A stretch of 63,140 bases of DNA from an uncultured Pelagibacteraceae bacterium. GTDB taxonomy: Bacteria; Pseudomonadota; Alphaproteobacteria; Pelagibacterales; Pelagibacteraceae. The stretch spans positions 1 to 63,140 of the forward strand of contig CACAYM010000006.1 in the NCBI GenBank assembly GCA_902536765.1. The letters are read 5' to 3'. Each line of letters opens with the position of its first letter. Position 1 is the first letter of the stretch. The position numbers and the translations under genes were made by a program. Below, piece by piece: positions 54,073 through 63,140 of the stretch. Under the pieces are notes generated by a model. The model was given only the letters and a program-made list of their open reading frames with translations. It made no database searches and had not been told where the DNA came from.

Positions 54073-54995
54073 AAAAAATTATAGCAATACAATCTAACAA
54101 CCTAAAAACAATTAATCCATTAACAGATACGTCTTTACAATTAGCAATTGAGGCTCAAAAAAGAGGTTTTAAAGTTTTTTGGTATGAAGCTGATAATTTA
54201 AGTATAATAAATTCTAAACTCCAAGCTAAAGGACATCTGATATATTTTTTTGAAGGTAAAAAAAATTTTTATAAAATAAACAAAAAAATTAAATTTAATA
54301 TTTCAAAAGCTGCTTTTATTTTAATAAGGCAAAATCCACCATTTGATATGAATTATATTAATTCTACATATTTTTTGGATAATATTGATCAAAAAAAAGT
54401 TATTAATAATCCGGCTGCGATAAGAAATGTATCTGAAAAATTTTACTCTTCACGATTTTTAAGATTTATGCCTCCGACTATTTTTTCAAATAGTATTGAG
54501 GACATCCACAAACATTACAAAAAATATAAGAAAATCGTAATAAAACCTTTAGATGGTTACGCAGGAAAAAATATACTCTTTTTAACAAAAAAATTTTCTA
54601 AACCAAAAGTATCTTTGTTTATTAAAAAATATAATTATTTGATGGTCCAAAAATATTTAAATAAAGTAAAATTTGGAGACAAAAGAGTATTTATAATTAA
54701 GGGTAAAGTAAAAGGTGCAATTAAAAGAGTTCCAAGAGCAGGATCTAACTTATCAAATATTTCACAAGGTGGAACAGCATTAAAAACTGGATTAAGTAAA
54801 AAAGAATTAAAAATTTCCTCATTGATCGGCAAAAGTTTAATAAAAGATAAAATTTATTTTGCAGGAATAGATTTAATTGATGGTTACCTCATTGGAGATA
54901 TAAATGTTACTTCTCCAACTGGATTACCTCAGTTTAAATATCTTACAGGAAAAAATTTAGCAAAAGATTTTTGGAACGGTTTAGGTTTAAAATAA
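54069..54995 (+). CDS. gshB: Glutathione synthase (ATP-grasp)
   Basis: Second step of glutathione synthesis, 308 residues. GshB landmarks are [72 protein letters not shown] and [20 protein letters not shown]. It overlaps gshA by four bases. It ends the plus-strand run and overlaps the end of fhs on the opposite strand by nine bases. Confidence 0.85.
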   Translation: MKKIIAIQSNNLKTINPLTDTSLQLAIEAQKRGFKVFWYEADNLSIINSKLQAKGHLIYFFEGKKNFYKINKKIKFNISKAAFILIRQNPPFDMNYINSTYFLDNIDQKKVINNPAAIRNVSEKFYSSRFLRFMPPTIFSNSIEDIHKHYKKYKKIVIKPLDGYAGKNILFLTKKFSKPKVSLFIKKYNYLMVQKYLNKVKFGDKRVFIIKGKVKGAIKRVPRAGSNLSNISQGGTALKTGLSKKELKISSLIGKSLIKDKIYFAGIDLIDGYLIGDINVTSPTGLPQFKYLTGKNLAKDFWNGLGLK

Positions 54996-56675
54996 TCCCT
55001 CTATATCACCTTTTTTATTTAGTTTTATTTTATCAGCGGCAGGAACTCTTGGTAAACCAGGCATTGTCATGATTGATCCACAAACTACAACAATAAACTC
55101 AGCACCAGATGATAATCTTACCTCTCTTATAGAAATTTCATGACCTGTAGGAGCTCCTTTTAATTTAGGATCAACTGAAAAACTGTACTGAGTTTTAGCT
55201 ATGCAGACAGGTAATTTTCCATATCCATTATCCTCAAATATTTTCAACTGTTTTTTAACATTTTCATCTGAAGTAATTGAACTTGCTTTGTATATCTCCT
55301 TTGCAATTGTCTCCACTTTACTCCACAATGATTGATTATCTTCATATAAAAACTTAAAATTTTTCTTTTTTGAAACTTTGCATATCTTAACAACTTTTTT
55401 AGCTAAATCTTTTGCACCCTTTCCACCATCTGCCCAATGTGTAGACTCGCTGACTTCAACCTTTTGACTTTTGCAAAAATCTTTTACAGCGGATATTTCT
55501 TTTTTTGTATCTAAAATGAAACTATTAACAGCTACAATTGGCGTTAATCCAAATTTTTTTATATTACTTATATGTCTTTCCAAATTTACCAATCCTTTTT
55601 TTAGTGCTTCAACATTTTCGTTTTTTAAATTTTCTTTTTCAACACCCCCATGCATTTTTAATGCTCTTATTGTTGCAACAATAACCACACAGCTTGGTTT
55701 TAAGTTTGATTTTCTACATTTAATATCTAAAAATTTTTCAGCACCTAGATCTGCTCCAAACCCAGCCTCTGTAACAACATAGTCAGCAAGTTTTAAAGCA
55801 GACTTTGTTGCAATTACCGAATTACATCCATGCGCAATATTAGCAAAAGGTCCTCCATGGATTAATGCGGGATTATTTTCTAAAGTTTGGGTTACGTTCG
55901 GTCTTATTGCATCTTTTAAAAGAACAGTCATTGGTCCTTGGGCATTTAGATCTTTTGCATAAATAGGTTTGCCATCGGTATTGTATGCGATTGTTATATT
56001 TCCAATTCTTTTTTCTAAATCTTTTAGATCATTTGATAGGCAAAAAATTGCCATGACCTCTGATGCAACTGTGATATCAAACCCATCTTCTCTAGGGAAT
56101 TCTTTTGCAACACCTTTAGTATTAATATTTATGAATCTTAGAGCTCTGTCATTCATATCCATAACTCTTTTCCAAACAATTCTCTTATAATCAATTTTAA
56201 GTTTGTTACCCCAATAGATGTGATTATCAATTAATGCAGATAGCAAATTGTGAGCTGATGTAATGGCATGAAAGTCTCCAGTAAAATGTAAATTAATTTG
56301 TTCCATAGGTACTACTTGAGCATAACCTCCTCCAGCAGCCCCTCCCTTCATACCAAACGATGGTCCGAGACTAGGCTCTCTTAAACATACTATTGATTTT
56401 TTACCAATCTTGTTAAGCCCATCATGTAACCCAACAGAGGTAGTTGTTTTTCCCTCTCCCGCTGGAGTAGGAGTAATAGCGGTTACTAAAATTAGATGTC
56501 CATCCTTTTTATTTTTTAATTTATTTAAGTATTCAAGGTTTATTTTAGCAATATGTCTACCCATAGGACTAAAGCTGGTATTATTATCAGGAACTTTTAT
56601 TTTGCCTAAAATATCCTTAATAGGCTTCATTTTTGCGGCTCTTGCTATTTCGATGTCTGATTTGACTGCGCCCAT
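54987..56675 (-). CDS. fhs: Formate-tetrahydrofolate ligase
   Basis: ATP-dependent formation or use of 10-formyl-tetrahydrofolate, 562 residues, full length. The P-loop is [13 protein letters not shown] at residues 68-80. [27 protein letters not shown] and [20 protein letters not shown] are family hallmarks. It faces away from the SoxBDAG operon across 94 bases. In methyl-oxidising cells it connects folate-bound C1 units with formate and ATP, which fits the neighbouring demethylation genes. Confidence 0.95.
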   Translation of the reverse strand: MGAVKSDIEIARAAKMKPIKDILGKIKVPDNNTSFSPMGRHIAKINLEYLNKLKNKKDGHLILVTAITPTPAGEGKTTTSVGLHDGLNKIGKKSIVCLREPSLGPSFGMKGGAAGGGYAQVVPMEQINLHFTGDFHAITSAHNLLSALIDNHIYWGNKLKIDYKRIVWKRVMDMNDRALRFININTKGVAKEFPREDGFDITVASEVMAIFCLSNDLKDLEKRIGNITIAYNTDGKPIYAKDLNAQGPMTVLLKDAIRPNVTQTLENNPALIHGGPFANIAHGCNSVIATKSALKLADYVVTEAGFGADLGAEKFLDIKCRKSNLKPSCVVIVATIRALKMHGGVEKENLKNENVEALKKGLVNLERHISNIKKFGLTPIVAVNSFILDTKKEISAVKDFCKSQKVEVSESTHWADGGKGAKDLAKKVVKICKVSKKKNFKFLYEDNQSLWSKVETIAKEIYKASSITSDENVKKQLKIFEDNGYGKLPVCIAKTQYSFSVDPKLKGAPTGHEISIREVRLSSGAEFIVVVCGSIMTMPGLPRVPAADKIKLNKKGDIEGLF

Positions 56676-56769
56676 ATATGCTTTCTTTAAGCTTTATATT
56701 ATGGAACAGATTTCTATACTTTATTATATAATTTTTAAAGAAATAAATTAAAATTAGTTATAATAATTT

Positions 56770-58026
56770 ATGCAAAAATATTCATTTTTAAGCTTAATAA
56801 AAAATGCATTCTCAGGTCATAAAGGTTGGGAAGTTGCTTGGAAAGATCCAACACCAAAAAAAGAATATGACGTAGTCATAATTGGGGGCGGGGGTCATGG
56901 CTTAGCCACAGCATATTATTTAGCTAAAGAACACAAAATTACAAATATTGCCGTTATAGAAAAAGGATGGATTGGTGGTGGAAACGTTGGGAGAAATACA
57001 ACTATTATAAGATCAAATTATATGCACGATGAGAACGGTCTTTTTTATGAGAAAGGGATGGATTTGTGGAGAAGTATGTCTCAAGATTTAAACTTTAATA
57101 TAATGTTCTCCCCAAGAGGAATTATTAATCTTGCACATTCTGATGCACAAATGAATGCATACGCAAGAAGAGGAAACTCTATGAGATTAAATGGTATTGA
57201 TGCAGTATTGCTCGACAGAGAAGAAGTAAAAAAGAAAGTTCCAGTTTTAGATTTTTCTGACAATGTTAGGTTCCCAATATTTGGAGCACTGATGCAACCT
57301 AGTGCTGGAACTGCTAGACACGATGCCGTTGCTTGGGGTTACGCTAGACAAGCTGACTCAATGGGAGTAGATATTATCCAGCATTGCGAAGTTACTGGAT
57401 TTGATATTAGTAATGGAAAAATGCAAGGAATTAAAACCTCAAGAGGAGATATTAAAACTAAAAAAGTTGGTTTATGTGTTGCTGGTAGCACCTCAATTTT
57501 AGCAGAAATGTTAAATATGACATTACCAATTGAAACTCATTTACTGCAAGCTTGTGTTTCTGAACCAATAAAACCAATTCTTGATCATGTAGTAACTTTT
57601 GGTGCTGGACATTTTTATTGTAGTCAATCTGACAAAGGTGAGATGGTAATGGGAGGAGATTTAGATGGATATAATAGTTACGCGCAGAGAGGAAATTTAC
57701 CAACACTTCAACATGTATTGACAGAAGGAATTGCGATGTTCCCATTTTTAAGTAAGTTAAATATGCTAAGAACCTGGGGCGGTATAATGGATATGTCAAT
57801 GGATGGATCACCAATAATTGACAAAACTCATATTGCAGGATTGTATTTAAACTGCGGATGGTGTTATGGTGGATTTAAAGCAACACCAGCATCAGGTTTT
57901 ACTTTTGCACACACAATAGCACAAGATAGAGTTCACGAATTAAACGCTGGTTTTAGACTAGATAGATTTAACACTGGTCATCTAATAGATGAAAAAGGTC
58001 TTGGAACAAAAACTTGGATTTCTTAA
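56770..58026 (+). CDS. soxB: Sarcosine oxidase beta subunit (or N-methylglutamate dehydrogenase MgdA)
   Basis: 418-residue flavoprotein of heterotetrameric sarcosine oxidase. FAD-binding motif VVIIGGGGHGLATAYYLAKEH, then GGGNVGRNTTIIRSNYM; the segment PSAGTARHDAVAWGYARQAD and the end DGSPIIDKTHIAGLYLNCGWCYGGFKATPASG are typical. The homologous MgdABCD of methylamine users has the same subunits, so sarcosine and N-methylglutamate are both candidates. It is followed without a gap by soxD. Confidence 0.9.
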   Translation: MQKYSFLSLIKNAFSGHKGWEVAWKDPTPKKEYDVVIIGGGGHGLATAYYLAKEHKITNIAVIEKGWIGGGNVGRNTTIIRSNYMHDENGLFYEKGMDLWRSMSQDLNFNIMFSPRGIINLAHSDAQMNAYARRGNSMRLNGIDAVLLDREEVKKKVPVLDFSDNVRFPIFGALMQPSAGTARHDAVAWGYARQADSMGVDIIQHCEVTGFDISNGKMQGIKTSRGDIKTKKVGLCVAGSTSILAEMLNMTLPIETHLLQACVSEPIKPILDHVVTFGAGHFYCSQSDKGEMVMGGDLDGYNSYAQRGNLPTLQHVLTEGIAMFPFLSKLNMLRTWGGIMDMSMDGSPIIDKTHIAGLYLNCGWCYGGFKATPASGFTFAHTIAQDRVHELNAGFRLDRFNTGHLIDEKGLGTKTWIS

Positions 58027-58296
58027 ATGCTTTACATCAAGTGCCCACATTGTGGATTACGATCTCAAAATGAATTTGCATATGGTGGAGACGCTTCAGT
58101 AAAAAGACCAGAACTTAATAAAGAGATTTCAGATCAAGAGTGGGATGAGTTTGTATATCTAAGAAAAAGCCCAAGAGGAAAACATTTAGAACTTTGGCAT
58201 CATGTATCTGGATGTAGACAATGGATAAAAGTTCTTAGAGATACCTCAACCCATGAAATATTTAATACTTATAAATCAGAAGAAAAAGTTGGATAA
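58027..58296 (+). CDS. soxD: Sarcosine oxidase delta subunit
   Basis: Small zinc-binding subunit of 89 residues. Zinc ligands Cys6, Cys9, His59 and Cys63 (IKCPHCG and HHVSGCRQW) are present, along with EFAYGGDASVKRP. It abuts soxB and overlaps soxA by one base, as in typical soxBDAG operons. Confidence 0.93.
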   Translation: MLYIKCPHCGLRSQNEFAYGGDASVKRPELNKEISDQEWDEFVYLRKSPRGKHLELWHHVSGCRQWIKVLRDTSTHEIFNTYKSEEKVG

Positions 58297-61292
58297 TGGT
58301 ACAAAATTATAGATTAGATAAAATCGGATTAGTAAATAGAGAAAAAAAACTTTCATTTAAATTTAATGGAAAAAAATATTTTGGCTATGAGGGAGATACA
58401 CTTGCATCTGCTTTAATTGCTAATGGCGTTCATTTAGTAGGAAGAAGTTTCAAATATCATAGACCAAGAGGTTTTTTTGGAGCAGGTGTTGATGAGCCGT
58501 ACGCTATAGTTCAATTATATAGAAATGGCGAAACAGAACCAAACGTAAGAGCAACTGAACAGGAATTATTTGAGGGTTTAGAGGCGAAGAGTGTGAATTG
58601 TTGGCCAAGTGTAAATTTTGATATTGGTGCAATAAATAATTTTTTAAATATATTTTTACCAGCAGGTTTTTATTACAAAACTTTTATGTGGCCGAGAAGC
58701 TTTTGGTACAGAATATACGAACCATTTATCAGAAAAGCAGCAGGTTTTGGCGTTGCATCAAAAGAACATGACAAGGAAAGATATGAACATAAATATGAGT
58801 ATTGTGATTTATTAATTGCTGGATCTGGACCTTCTGGATTGGCAAGTGCTTATGCTGCAGCAAAAAATGGTGCAAGAGTTATTCTTGCTGAAGATAAGCC
58901 TCGATTTGGTGGAAGTTTATTAACATCAGATGTGAGTATTAATAATCAAAGTGGAAAAGAATGGGCTGATAATATTATTACAGAACTTAAAGGTATGACA
59001 AATGTAACTGTTAAAAATAGAGCTCAAATTTTCGGTTACTATGATCACAATATGCTAGTAATGTCTGAAAGAGTAACAGACCATTTGCCAAAATCAGATG
59101 AATTTACTCCTAAACAAAGACTTTGGTATATAAGAGCAAAACAAGTAGTAATTTCTTCAGGATCGATAGAAAGACCAATTGTTTTTGGAAACAATGATAC
59201 ACCTGGAGTAGTCTTAGCATCTGCAGCTAAGGAATACATGAAAGTTTATGGAGTTTTAGTCGGAAAAAAACCTATTGTATTTACTAACAATGATAGTGCT
59301 TATGAAACTGCCATCGAATTTAAAAAAAATAATATTAATCCAATTGTATTGGATAGTAGACAAGACAGTAACTCAGAAATAGTTAAAGAAGCAAAGTCTC
59401 TTGGTATAGATATTAAATTTTCTCATGTTGTAGTTGCGGCTAAAGGTTATAAGAAAGTAAAATCTTGTGATATTGCAGAAATATCTGAAGATAAGCAAAA
59501 TTTAAATCAAATTAAAAACATTGAATGTGACTGTATTTGTGTCTCTGGTTTTTGGACTCCAACTATTCATCTTGCGTCTCAATCAGGAGGTAAGACAAAA
59601 TTTAAAGAAGAAATTGATGCTTTTGTGCCAGATAAATCGAAACAAAAAGAAGTAACCTTGGGTTCTGCAAATGGAGTATTTACTTTAGAGGAAACATTGA
59701 AAACTTCTTTTGAGAAGGGTTTTGAATTATCTAAAGAAATTACAAATAATAACAATAGCCAGCAAATACCTAAAGTTTCAGAAAAAAAACATTCTAAACA
59801 CGATAAGTTTTGGTGTGTTCCGTTACCAAAAGGAAAAAAATATAAAAGATTTTTAGATTTTCAGAATGATGTTGCTGTATCAGATATAGAACTTGCAATT
59901 AGAGAGGGTTATAGATCTATTGAGCACGTAAAACGTTATACAACGTTAGGTATGGCTACCGATCAAGGAAAAACAAGTAATCTTAATGGATTACAATTAG
60001 TATCAAATATAGAAAATAAAGTTGTTCCAGCAGTAGGACACACAACATTTAGACCACCTTATACACCAATTTCTATTGGAGCTATTGTAGGAAGAGAAAT
60101 TGGAAAACACTCTAAACCAACAAGAAAATCTCCAATGCATAATTGGCATGAAAAAAATAATGCAGTTTTTGTTGATGCTGGCGTTTGGTTACGACCAAGA
60201 TACTACAAAAGAGGAAATGAAGGATTATTTGAAGCCTCTAAAAGAGAGGCAGAAAACGTTCGAAAAAATGTTGGTGTTTGTGATGTAACAACGCTTGGAA
60301 AAATAGACGTTAAAGGTCCCGATGCAGCTGAATTTTTAAATAGAGTTTATACAAATGCATGGCTTAAATTACCAGTTGGAAAAGCAAGATATGGTGTAAT
60401 GCTTAGAGAAGATGGTATCGTAATGGATGACGGAACAACTACAAGGATTTCGGAGAATCATTACCATATGACAACTACTACTGCTCAAGCAGCTAATGTA
60501 TTGTCTCATTTAGAATACTATTTACAACTAGTTTGGCCTGAACTGGATGTTAATGTTGTGTCGACAACCGAACAGTGGGCTGGTGCTGCTATTGCAGGAC
60601 CAAAGTCTAGAGATTTATTACAAAAACTTTTTCCAGATACAGATGTTTCAAATGAAGGATTACCATTTATGGGATTTGTAGAGGCAAATTTATTTGGTGT
60701 TAATGCGAGAATATTTCGAATTTCATTTTCTGGAGAGCTTGCTTACGAAGTAAATGTTGAGTCAGATAATGGAAACTTTATGTGGGAAAAAATTATTGAA
60801 ATTGGTAAAGATTTTGATTTGCAACCATATGGAACTGAAGCTTTATCAACTCTTAGAATAGAAATGGGCCACGTTGCTGGATCAGAATTAGATGGAAGAA
60901 CAATACCTTATGATACTGGTTTAGATGGTTTAGTAAGTAAGAAAAAAGATTTTATAGGTAAAAGATCTTTATTGAAAAAAGCCTATAACGAAAAGGATAG
61001 ACAAAGATTAGTAGGAGTAGTTCCATTAGATAAAAAGACAAGTATTCCAGAAGGGTCACATCTTGTAAAAGATCCTAAAGGAAAGTTACCTAATCCAAAG
61101 CTAGGACATATTTCGGCTTCCTGTTGGAGTGTTGAACATAACAACCCATTTTCTTTAGCTATTTTAAAAGATGGAAAAAATATGATTGGCTCAAAACTAT
61201 ATGCTATGTCTCCACTAAAAAATAAAACTATAGCAGTTGAAATTGTATCATCACACTATGTAGATCCAAAAGGGGAGAGAGTGAGATCATGA
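58296..61292 (+). CDS. soxA: Sarcosine oxidase alpha subunit
   Basis: 998-residue large subunit. Order: ferredoxin-like N-terminal domain without cluster cysteines (YEGDTLASALIANGVHLVGRS), NAD-binding Rossmann region (LLIAGSGPSGLASAYAAAKNG near residue 173), then a folate-binding GcvT domain in about the last 380 residues. This last part passes the methyl group to tetrahydrofolate, giving 5,10-methylene-THF rather than free formaldehyde. It overlaps soxG by four bases. Confidence 0.93.
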   Translation: MVQNYRLDKIGLVNREKKLSFKFNGKKYFGYEGDTLASALIANGVHLVGRSFKYHRPRGFFGAGVDEPYAIVQLYRNGETEPNVRATEQELFEGLEAKSVNCWPSVNFDIGAINNFLNIFLPAGFYYKTFMWPRSFWYRIYEPFIRKAAGFGVASKEHDKERYEHKYEYCDLLIAGSGPSGLASAYAAAKNGARVILAEDKPRFGGSLLTSDVSINNQSGKEWADNIITELKGMTNVTVKNRAQIFGYYDHNMLVMSERVTDHLPKSDEFTPKQRLWYIRAKQVVISSGSIERPIVFGNNDTPGVVLASAAKEYMKVYGVLVGKKPIVFTNNDSAYETAIEFKKNNINPIVLDSRQDSNSEIVKEAKSLGIDIKFSHVVVAAKGYKKVKSCDIAEISEDKQNLNQIKNIECDCICVSGFWTPTIHLASQSGGKTKFKEEIDAFVPDKSKQKEVTLGSANGVFTLEETLKTSFEKGFELSKEITNNNNSQQIPKVSEKKHSKHDKFWCVPLPKGKKYKRFLDFQNDVAVSDIELAIREGYRSIEHVKRYTTLGMATDQGKTSNLNGLQLVSNIENKVVPAVGHTTFRPPYTPISIGAIVGREIGKHSKPTRKSPMHNWHEKNNAVFVDAGVWLRPRYYKRGNEGLFEASKREAENVRKNVGVCDVTTLGKIDVKGPDAAEFLNRVYTNAWLKLPVGKARYGVMLREDGIVMDDGTTTRISENHYHMTTTTAQAANVLSHLEYYLQLVWPELDVNVVSTTEQWAGAAIAGPKSRDLLQKLFPDTDVSNEGLPFMGFVEANLFGVNARIFRISFSGELAYEVNVESDNGNFMWEKIIEIGKDFDLQPYGTEALSTLRIEMGHVAGSELDGRTIPYDTGLDGLVSKKKDFIGKRSLLKKAYNEKDRQRLVGVVPLDKKTSIPEGSHLVKDPKGKLPNPKLGHISASCWSVEHNNPFSLAILKDGKNMIGSKLYAMSPLKNKTIAVEIVSSHYVDPKGERVRS

Positions 61293-61873
61293 CAAGTATA
61301 TCACCATTAAATAGTGTTCATTTAGTTGGCAACCATGGTAATTTTAAAAATAAAAATTCTGATGAAATTATAAATATAAAAGAATTAAAAAACTTTAAAA
61401 TTTTTCAGATTGTAAAGTTTAAAAAAAATAAGAAAAATATTAACGATTATAAATTATCCGGTCTAGATTTTCCTGATAAACTTAGAGTATCTGAAAATAA
61501 CGATGTAAGAATATTATGGATAGGCCCAAATAATTGGCTTGCATTGTCAGCTACAATTAGTTTATCTGAGGAAATAGCAAAAAATCTTTCTAACGACGAG
61601 TTTGCAATAACTGATTTATCTCACTCAAAAGCAATCATTGAACTATCAGGTAAAAATGTAAAAGAGGTTTTAAAAAAAGGCTGCCCAATTAATTTTAATG
61701 ATATAAATAAAAATGAAGTAGTAAATTCAATTTTTAATGGAATTGCAGTCACAATAGATTTCATAAACGATCAACCTAATAAGATAAGAGTGATGTGTTT
61801 AAGAAGTTTTGGAGAATCGTTGTATCATTCCGTCACAGATGCATCACTTGAGTTCGGTTATAAAGCTATTTGA
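61289..61873 (+). CDS. soxG: Sarcosine oxidase gamma subunit
   Basis: 194-residue small subunit of the heterotetramer. Recognisable segments: LRILWIGPNNWLAL-like (VRILWIGPNNWLALS), ITDLSHSKAIIELSGKNVKEVLKKGCPIN and CLRSFGESLYHSVTDASLEFG. It resembles a truncated folate-domain protein, as SoxG does. Last gene of the soxBDAG operon. Confidence 0.87.
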   Translation: MTSISPLNSVHLVGNHGNFKNKNSDEIINIKELKNFKIFQIVKFKKNKKNINDYKLSGLDFPDKLRVSENNDVRILWIGPNNWLALSATISLSEEIAKNLSNDEFAITDLSHSKAIIELSGKNVKEVLKKGCPINFNDINKNEVVNSIFNGIAVTIDFINDQPNKIRVMCLRSFGESLYHSVTDASLEFGYKAI

Positions 61874-61945
61874 TTCACACAAACTGTATAACTTTCAAAT
61901 CAAACTTGTTCAGAAATAAAGAATCAGTATTAATCCCGCGTTGGG

Positions 61946-62254
61946 ATGATAAGAAAATTTTCATTATATGTAATATTATTAATTGCCTTAAATGGGTGTA
62001 TACAAACCACAGCATCATTTATTGGACCAGCCTATACAGTTGCAAGTACCGGTAACGTTTATCAAGCAGGATTAAGCGTAACAATAAATCAGGCATTAGT
62101 GCATACAACGGGTGAAAACGCTATAGAACATGTTACAAAAATATTAGATAACCTTGACGAAAAAAAAGATAATAAGAAGAAACCCTTTCAAACTGAGAAC
62201 AATCATCAAGCTTTCGTAAATTCAGTAAAATCATTAATCAGAAATAATAATTAA
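61946..62254 (+). CDS. Small putative lipoprotein
   Basis: 102-residue protein with a lipoprotein signal, MIRKFSLYVILLIALNGC, the lipobox cysteine being residue 18. Next come a glycine-containing segment (FIGPAYTVASTGNVYQAGLSV) and a charged C-terminus. The TVASTGNVYQAG phrase recurs, as far as I recall, in small SAR11 lipoproteins of unknown function. It starts 72 bases after soxG. The ATG lies inside a short hairpin (61933-61947) with no clear Shine-Dalgarno. Confidence 0.65.
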   Translation: MIRKFSLYVILLIALNGCIQTTASFIGPAYTVASTGNVYQAGLSVTINQALVHTTGENAIEHVTKILDNLDEKKDNKKKPFQTENNHQAFVNSVKSLIRNNN

Positions 62255-62320
62255 ATTTAAATAAACATTTTATAATTATCTTGGTTAAAAATTTAATTAT
62301 ATTATATGTTTTAATTAATT

Positions 62321-62776
62321 ATGAAATCAATAGAGGGAAATTTTGATAATAGTGAGGTAAATGAACTATTACTAAATCATTTTAAAGAATTAAGATCTGT
62401 TTCTCCTGAAGGGAGTACCCACGTACTTGATATACCTGGGTTAAAAGATCCTAGTATTAAATTTTGGAGTATATGGGAGGACAGTAAACTCGTAGGGTGT
62501 GGTGCTATAAAGCTATTTGATCAGAAACATGGTGAATTTAAATCTATAAGAGTGACAAACGAATTCAGGAAAAAAGGTTATGGTGAGAAAATTTTAAAAC
62601 ACTTATTAATTAAAGCGAAAAATTTAAATTTAAGAAAATTAAGTATCGAGACTGGATCTGGAGAATTTTTTAAACCAGCAAGAGAATTATTTCAGAAAAT
62701 TGGTTTCAAAAAATGCCCTCCTTTTGCTCACTACAAAGAGGATCCTAACTCTTGTTATATGAATCTAGATATTTAA
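62321..62776 (+). CDS. GNAT-family N-acetyltransferase
   Basis: 151-residue acetyltransferase. Acetyl-CoA-binding motif RVTNEFRKKGYGEKILKHLL, followed by LSIETGSGEFFKPARELFQKIGFKKCPPF, typical of small-molecule GNAT enzymes. The acceptor is unknown. It has its own 66-base AT-rich upstream gap. Confidence 0.85.
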   Translation: MKSIEGNFDNSEVNELLLNHFKELRSVSPEGSTHVLDIPGLKDPSIKFWSIWEDSKLVGCGAIKLFDQKHGEFKSIRVTNEFRKKGYGEKILKHLLIKAKNLNLRKLSIETGSGEFFKPARELFQKIGFKKCPPFAHYKEDPNSCYMNLDI

Positions 62777-62777
62777 A

Positions 62778-63140
62778 TTAATCTATTACCTCGCTTAATT
62801 TTTTAAATTCTCCAATTTTAAAAATCAAGGCGTCATCTCTTTTAAAACCAAATTTTTCTGCGTTATCTTTGAATCTTTTTGGAGGTTCCATTATTGGCTC
62901 AAGTGACAAAACAAATGTACCCCAATGAGTACCTAAAACTTTTTTACTTTTAAGATCCTGAGCAGCTTGCAAAGCCTCCTCAGGTGATGTGTGATAAATT
63001 GATTTTTCAAACATTGGTCTAAAGTCATATGCACCAATATTTATCATTGACAGATCAATTGGCCCAAACTCTTTACCAATTTTTTTGTAAATATTTCCAT
63101 ATCCAGTATCACATGCAAAAAATATTTTTTTTCCAGCGTA
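62778..63140 (-). CDS. Metallo-beta-lactamase-fold hydrolase, C-terminal part (5' end outside window)
   Basis: The minus-strand frame is open through the right edge: upstream of the methionine at 63047 it continues with FFACDTGYGNIYKKIG, so the start lies outside. ACDTGYG and GAYDFRPMF, then HTSPEEALQAAQDL and LGTHWGTFVLSLEP, match the NAPE-PLD/UlaG-like branch of metallo-beta-lactamase-fold enzymes. The zinc-binding HxHxDH region would be in the missing part. Substrate unknown. Confidence 0.82.
   Translation of the reverse strand, partial: YAGKKIFFACDTGYGNIYKKIGKEFGPIDLSMINIGAYDFRPMFEKSIYHTSPEEALQAAQDLKSKKVLGTHWGTFVLSLEPIMEPPKRFKDNAEKFGFKRDDALIFKIGEFKKLSEVID

Noticed and set aside
61870..62055. 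Open frame overlapping the end of soxG and the lipoprotein gene
   Set aside because: The adjacent frame at 61946 has a clear lipoprotein signal and lipobox, whereas this frame shows no protein-like features.
1..63140. tRNA, rRNA, insertion sequence, integrase or prophage signals
   Set aside because: None recognised by eye in the intergenic regions. Intergenic gaps are almost all too short, and no transposase- or integrase-like proteins are encoded.

Overview
The window is AT-rich and very tightly packed. Most genes sit a few bases apart or overlap by 1-17 bases, start codons include GTG, and only one gap slightly exceeds 300 bases. Gene content points to a streamlined marine alphaproteobacterium, most likely SAR11 (Pelagibacterales): methylated-amine and one-carbon catabolism, an OpuAC-type betaine/TMAO transporter, type III glutamine synthetase relatives, split glutamate-synthase-like subunits, heterotetrameric sarcosine oxidase and photolyase. 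This placement is inferred from gene content and base composition; no database search was possible. No rRNA, tRNA, CRISPR array, insertion sequence or prophage was recognised.

Layout. (1) 1-5061: peptide-type (Dpp/Opp) ABC transporter with the binding protein cut by the left edge, two permeases and a fused double ATPase. 5112-7334: a fused 3-hydroxyacyl-CoA dehydrogenase/enoyl-CoA hydratase. (2) 7331-16552: a two-partner secretion island with a divergent small winged-helix regulator, a 2101-residue TpsA exoprotein carrying a duplicated polyglycine module, its TpsB outer-membrane transporter, and an IalB-like periplasmic protein. (3) 16575-29484: housekeeping and assorted metabolism: cyclophilin, putative zinc peptidase, agmatinase plus aldehyde dehydrogenase, ArgE-like deacylase, CsaA, LysE-type exporter, aconitase, YfgM-like and BamB proteins, a cupin-like protein, YjbQ and photolyase. 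(4) 29486-43204, all on the minus strand: a run that reads as a route from trimethylamine N-oxide (TMAO) to ammonium. In transcription order: Tdm-type TMAO demethylase, MarR-like regulator, FAD oxidoreductase, glutamine-synthetase-like ligase, three N-methylglutamate-synthase-like subunits, a small unknown protein, Amt transporter, a membrane microprotein, a second GS-type ligase and a diaminopropionate ammonia-lyase-like enzyme. (5) 43309-54995, plus strand: the matching quaternary-amine ABC transporter (binding protein, ATPase, double permease), run together with glycerol kinase, a GpsA-like dehydrogenase, an iron alcohol dehydrogenase, a class I glutamine amidotransferase and both glutathione biosynthesis genes. 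(6) 54987-61873: formate-tetrahydrofolate ligase facing away from a complete SoxBDAG (or homologous N-methylglutamate dehydrogenase) operon. (7) 61946-63140: a small lipoprotein, a GNAT acetyltransferase and a metallo-beta-lactamase-fold hydrolase cut by the right edge.

How it fits together: the divergent pair at about 43.2 kb couples import of TMAO or betaine to demethylation. The released methyl and amino groups can then pass through gamma-glutamylmethylamide, N-methylglutamate, SoxBDAG/Mgd-type oxidation and Fhs into the folate pool, ATP and ammonium. Glutathione synthesis and an Fe-alcohol dehydrogenase in the transporter operon could help handle formaldehyde. The least explained parts are the TpsA protein with phage-adhesin-like polyglycine modules and several small uncharacterised proteins embedded in the amine cluster.
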